The position numbers and the translations under genes were made by a program. The notes beneath the pieces are model-generated. The model did no database searches and was not told where the DNA came from. It saw only the letters and a program-made list of their open reading frames with translations. A DNA stretch of 34,271 nucleotides from Cycloclasticus sp. (GTDB lineage Bacteria; Pseudomonadota; Gammaproteobacteria; Methylococcales; Cycloclasticaceae): the NCBI GenBank assembly GCA_018066825.1, contig JAGPVU010000177.1, positions 1 to 34,271 on the forward strand. Reading direction: 5' to 3'. Shown here piece after piece: positions 31,605 to 34,271 of this stretch. Position 1 is the first letter of the stretch; every line of letters begins with the position of its first letter.

Positions 31605-32195
31605 TTACCCTATTTGTGAGGCCTTAAATAAAAGTTTTAAGTCCTTTTGTATCCCATACGGATCTGCTTGTTGTTGATACTTCATCATGATATTACCTAA
31701 TGGATCTAGTAAAATCATATCACCATCATTCAACCCTGCAATCAGCGTCTTCAGCTTAGCTATGTGCTCTTCTGTCCAAGGTAGTACAGTAAGCCCACCA
31801 TCTTGTGAAAACAGCGCTTGCGCTGCATCAGAACCAGATCCGCCGTTATCAAAGAAAACGCGTTTCAAACGGTCAGAATCTTTATTCAATAAGATGTTCA
31901 GTTGATGCAGTAACTTAACAGACTCAATGCATCCGCTATCGCAACGCCCATCAAGATCGAGGTGGACAAGAACCCAGCGACCCTTTAAATGTTGCAACCC
32001 TTCTTCAGTTGCTTGATTAACAAAATTTTGAATCTGAGATGGAATGGCAGGGGATATTAACTCACCATAGTTTTTAGTCTTACTTCCTTCCAGAAGTTGA
32101 GGGTTTTGATAAACAAACCAAGCCGACAAAACCGGCAACGCAAACAAGGTTGTAATAAAAATCAGTTTTAATCTATTTTTCGTTAATGTTTTCAT
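31605..32195 (-). CDS. SCO/thioredoxin-like cytochrome oxidase assembly protein, uncharacterised
   Basis: 196 residues. One N-terminal transmembrane anchor (about 10-29) is followed by a thioredoxin-like periplasmic domain. The CxxxC pair reads GRCDSGCIESVKLL, as in the copper-binding site of SCO proteins, and the C-terminal DPLGNIMMKYQQQADPYGIQKDLKLL matches the SCO tail. The conserved SCO copper histidine is not obvious, so copper handling is uncertain and thiol chemistry is an alternative. In Pseudomonas an equivalent hypothetical gene sits between SURF1 and ctaA. It overlaps the SURF1 gene by four bases (ATGA). No name is assigned. Confidence 0.8.
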   Translation of the reverse strand: MKTLTKNRLKLIFITTLFALPVLSAWFVYQNPQLLEGSKTKNYGELISPAIPSQIQNFVNQATEEGLQHLKGRWVLVHLDLDGRCDSGCIESVKLLHQLNILLNKDSDRLKRVFFDNGGSGSDAAQALFSQDGGLTVLPWTEEHIAKLKTLIAGLNDGDMILLDPLGNIMMKYQQQADPYGIQKDLKLLFKASQIG

Positions 32196-32905
32196 GTTTT
32201 CTTAGTTTTAGTTTTAATGGTTACAACAAAATATATAATCAACCAAGTTAGCGCCAAGGCAAACCACTGAAACGCATAGCCATGGTGTTTTTCTGGTCCC
32301 ATTTCAAATAACGTCCATTCACGTTCATAGCCGTATAACTCATCATTATTTAATAATACTTGATAAGGCATAACAGCATAACCTAAACGCTCGGACACCT
32401 TGGCTAAATTAATCGTTTGCACAACCGCCGGCCAGCCTTTAGATAACACGTCAGCACCTTCTAGCGCAATACCAACACTTGGAAAATGGTCTAGCCTACC
32501 GTTTACCGATAGCTCAACTGTGTTGACTTTAACATCTGGTAAGGTGTTTCGATCATCACCTAAGGGAAGCCAACCTCTGTTTAGTAAAATAGCGCTGTTA
32601 TTGCTTAGCTTAATAGGCGTTAAAACGAAGTATCCCGCACGCCCTTGTTTAATTTGGTTATCAATCAATATTTGTTGATCAGCATCTATTGTGCCAGACA
32701 CAGTCACTGGTAGATAACGTAACTGTTGTTTGTTGATACGCACTGACTCTATTGCGACCGGTGCTAACTGTACACGCGCCGCTTGTAAATCTAACAACGC
32801 TTGCTTTTGTTCGGCTCGGTCTAATTGCCAATAGCCTAAGCCCAACAATAAACCCAGCACTAAAACAGCCAAAAGCGTTAAAATGAAATTAAATTTAAAC
32901 TGCAT
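32192..32905 (-). CDS. SURF1 family cytochrome oxidase assembly protein
   Basis: 237 residues with a transmembrane helix at each end (about 5-25 and 210-230) and a periplasmic loop between. Family signatures are GLGYWQLDRAEQKQALL, YLPVTVSGTID, LLNRGWLPLGD and YAFQWFALALTWLIIY. SURF1 assists heme A insertion into subunit I of aa3 oxidase. It is the first gene of the SURF1-SCO-like-ctaA-cyoE operon and is divergent from the DUF2909 gene. Confidence 0.93.
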   Translation of the reverse strand: MQFKFNFILTLLAVLVLGLLLGLGYWQLDRAEQKQALLDLQAARVQLAPVAIESVRINKQQLRYLPVTVSGTIDADQQILIDNQIKQGRAGYFVLTPIKLSNNSAILLNRGWLPLGDDRNTLPDVKVNTVELSVNGRLDHFPSVGIALEGADVLSKGWPAVVQTINLAKVSERLGYAVMPYQVLLNNDELYGYEREWTLFEMGPEKHHGYAFQWFALALTWLIIYFVVTIKTKTKKT

Positions 32906-32975
32906 AAACTAAAGCTGCCATTGCTTATTTACTTGCATTTATTCAACCATAGTAAACATTAGCTGAGATCACCAC

Positions 32976-33251
32976 ATGCCACCTATCATTAAATATCTCG
33001 TTGTTTTTATCTTATTTTTAATAATTTACCAATTATTTAGGGCGTTTTATCACCTAAGCAATACCAAATCAAAACCCAAAGAGGTCGTTAAATCCTTGGT
33101 TATTCGAATTGGTCTCTCAATCGCATTATTTATTGCTCTAATTTTAGCAGCCAGTTTTGACCTTATTAAACCACACGGCGTTGTACCTCATTCGCCATCA
33201 CTACCACAATCAAATGGAAACGAGATCAATAAAAAAGGCGCTACACAGTAG
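32976..33251 (+). CDS. DUF2909-type twin-transmembrane protein
   Basis: 91 residues with two hydrophobic helices (about 5-25 and 47-66) joined by a basic loop (KSKPKEVVKSLVIRIGLS), the pattern of the DUF2909 family found next to oxidase subunit III genes in gammaproteobacteria. It is the only plus-strand gene in the oxidase cluster, which may mean separate expression. Its stop codon lies in a strong terminator stem. The function is unknown; an oxidase assembly or stability role is inferred from position. Confidence 0.8.
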   Translation: MPPIIKYLVVFILFLIIYQLFRAFYHLSNTKSKPKEVVKSLVIRIGLSIALFIALILAASFDLIKPHGVVPHSPSLPQSNGNEINKKGATQ

Positions 33252-33261
33252 CGCCTTTTTT
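33231..33261. terminator. Bidirectional rho-independent terminator
   Basis: An A run (33231-33236) precedes GGCGCTAC (33237-33244). The loop ACA is followed by GTAGCGCC (33248-33255) and then a T run (33256-33261). The eight-base GC-rich stem with A and T flanks can stop transcription from both the DUF2909 gene (plus) and cox3 (minus). The DUF2909 stop codon falls within the stem. Confidence 0.9.
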
Positions 33262-33276
33262 AAAAAGCAAGGCGAA

Positions 33277-34140
33277 CTACAGCCAGTAAACAAATATAAA
33301 TAAGCCTAACCAAACAACATCAACAAAGTGCCAATACCAAGCAGCCGCTTCGAATGCAAAGTGATTTTCTGGCGTAAAGTGCCCTTTAATACTGCGAATT
33401 AGCATAACCAACAACATGATGGCGCCAACGGTTACGTGAAAACCATGGAAACCTGTCAACATATAAAAAGTAGAACCGTAAACACCTGAGCCCATTGTCA
33501 AATTGAGTTCATTGTAACCATGGCTATATTCTAAGACTTGTAAACCAACAAAAATAAAGCCGAGTAAAACTGTAGCCGCCAAACCCATAATTAACTGTTT
33601 ACGGTTATTGGCAACCAATCCCCAATGTGCCCACGTTACAGTGGCACCACTGATCAAAAGAATGAAGGTATTAATCGCAGGAAGACCCCATGCGCCCATT
33701 TTTTGATACTCGCCGCCCACCGCAGCTGGACCATTAGTTGGCCAAACAGCTTCGAAACCACTCCATATAAACTCATTAGTAGATGCACCCGAACCCTCTC
33801 CTGCCAACCAAGGCACCGAGAATACACGGATATAATAAAGTGCCCCGAAAAACGCGGCAAAAAACATGACCTCGGAGAAAATAAACCAGATCATCCCCAT
33901 ACGGAAAGACACGTCTTCTAATTTTTTGTAGGTGCCAGATTCACTTTCATCGATCACGTCACCAAACCAACCAAACATCATATAAACCAGTACTAAAAAC
34001 CCAATAATCATGACATTGGCTGCCATGCTATTACCATTTAATTGGCCAGCAAATCCGCCTAAAAACAGGGTCAAGCCAATCGAACCAACAATTGGCCATT
34101 TAGCATCGTGAGGAACGTAATACGCGTTTTCTGAAGACAT
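33277..34140 (-). CDS. coxC: Cytochrome c oxidase subunit III
   Basis: 287 residues with seven transmembrane helices. Recognisable parts are GWFGDVIDES, FRMGMIWFIFSEVMFFAAFFGALYY, WPTNGP, INTFILLISGATVTWAHWGL, YMLTGFHGFHVTVGAIML and the C-terminal AAAWYWHFVDVVWLGLFIFVYWL, all typical of aa3-type oxidase subunit III. It is part of the inner-membrane terminal oxidase. Subunits I and II would lie beyond the right edge. ctaE is a synonym. Confidence 0.97.
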   Translation of the reverse strand: MSSENAYYVPHDAKWPIVGSIGLTLFLGGFAGQLNGNSMAANVMIIGFLVLVYMMFGWFGDVIDESESGTYKKLEDVSFRMGMIWFIFSEVMFFAAFFGALYYIRVFSVPWLAGEGSGASTNEFIWSGFEAVWPTNGPAAVGGEYQKMGAWGLPAINTFILLISGATVTWAHWGLVANNRKQLIMGLAATVLLGFIFVGLQVLEYSHGYNELNLTMGSGVYGSTFYMLTGFHGFHVTVGAIMLLVMLIRSIKGHFTPENHFAFEAAAWYWHFVDVVWLGLFIFVYWL

Positions 34141-34190
34141 ATAGTTACCTATTTCAGTTTAATTTTTTAATTAACAAGTTATCTACTTTG

Positions 34191-34271
34191 TTAATTATTG
34201 GTTAAAAATACAAACGAACCAAAATAAAATGTTGCAGCAATAGATATCAATATAACGACGGCTATTACATT
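34191..34271 (-). CDS. C-terminal fragment of a small membrane protein, possibly DUF2970
   Basis: The minus strand from the window edge reads 26 codons, mostly hydrophobic (VIAVVILISIAATFYFGSFVFLTNN), then TAA at 34193-34191. This is a single C-terminal transmembrane helix. In related oxidase clusters a DUF2970 protein or CtaG precedes subunit III, and a helix at the very end fits DUF2970 better. Only the tail is visible, so this is a positional guess. Confidence 0.45.
   Translation of the reverse strand, partial: NVIAVVILISIAATFYFGSFVFLTNN

Overview
The window looks like chromosomal core sequence from a gammaproteobacterium of moderate GC. The evidence is the gene orders ftsY-ftsE-ftsX-rpoH, M16-M16-rsmD-coaD-ferredoxin and cox3-DUF2909/SURF1-hypothetical-ctaA-cyoE, together with a gammaproteobacterial type GlnE. 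A marine Thiotrichales/Piscirickettsiaceae-like organism (for example a Cycloclasticus or Methylophaga relative) would fit, but that is an impression and has not been tested. I see no prophage, insertion sequence, CRISPR array, tRNA or rRNA, and no gene-free stretch longer than 300 bases.

Layout. Positions 1-2581 (minus) hold glnE, cut by the window edge. Positions 2734-4479 (plus) encode a PAS-GGDEF-EAL protein with a degenerate GGDEF site. Positions 4485-9454 (minus) carry a Cu/Ag-type P1B ATPase with YHS and CPMHP-type metal domains, a limonene-epoxide-hydrolase-family enzyme, and a stand-alone hydantoinase/oxoprolinase A-type protein. Positions 9569-14280 (plus) are a coupled run of ABC ATPase, ABC-2 permease, GldG-like protein, DUF4340 protein and mutM. 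Positions 14366-16654 (plus) are a compact four-gene cassette: two paralogous DUF1538 membrane proteins, a P-II-like protein and a CBS-pair protein. Positions 16766-18289 (plus) encode a TPR-sulfotransferase.

Positions 18324-19577 (minus) hold a hotdog thioesterase and a YeeN-type YebC/PmpR protein. Positions 19700-25359 (minus, transcribed right to left) are a tightly packed operon: catalytic M16 peptidase, non-catalytic M16 partner, rsmD, coaD, a 2[4Fe-4S] ferredoxin and a lipoprotein-type gamma-glutamyltransferase. Positions 25433-29046 (plus) are ftsY, ftsE, ftsX and rpoH. Positions 29068-29598 (minus) encode a membrane-anchored retropepsin-like protease. Positions 29716-34271 (minus) are the cytochrome c oxidase assembly cluster (cyoE, ctaA, an SCO-like protein, SURF1, cox3 and the tail of a small membrane protein), with one DUF2909 gene on the plus strand inside it.

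Most notable points. (1) A near-perfect CIRCE operator (TTAGCACTC, 9-nt spacer, GAGTGCTAG) overlaps the -10/start region of rpoH. It predicts that HrcA represses the heat-shock sigma factor itself, so the HrcA/GroEL and sigma-32 circuits would be wired together. (2) The DUF1538-DUF1538-P-II-CBS cassette looks like an ion transporter with two dedicated nucleotide-sensing regulators. (3) Several enzymes appear in atypical settings: an epoxide-hydrolase-family protein with its full catalytic set, an orphan HyuA, and a lipid-anchored GGT.
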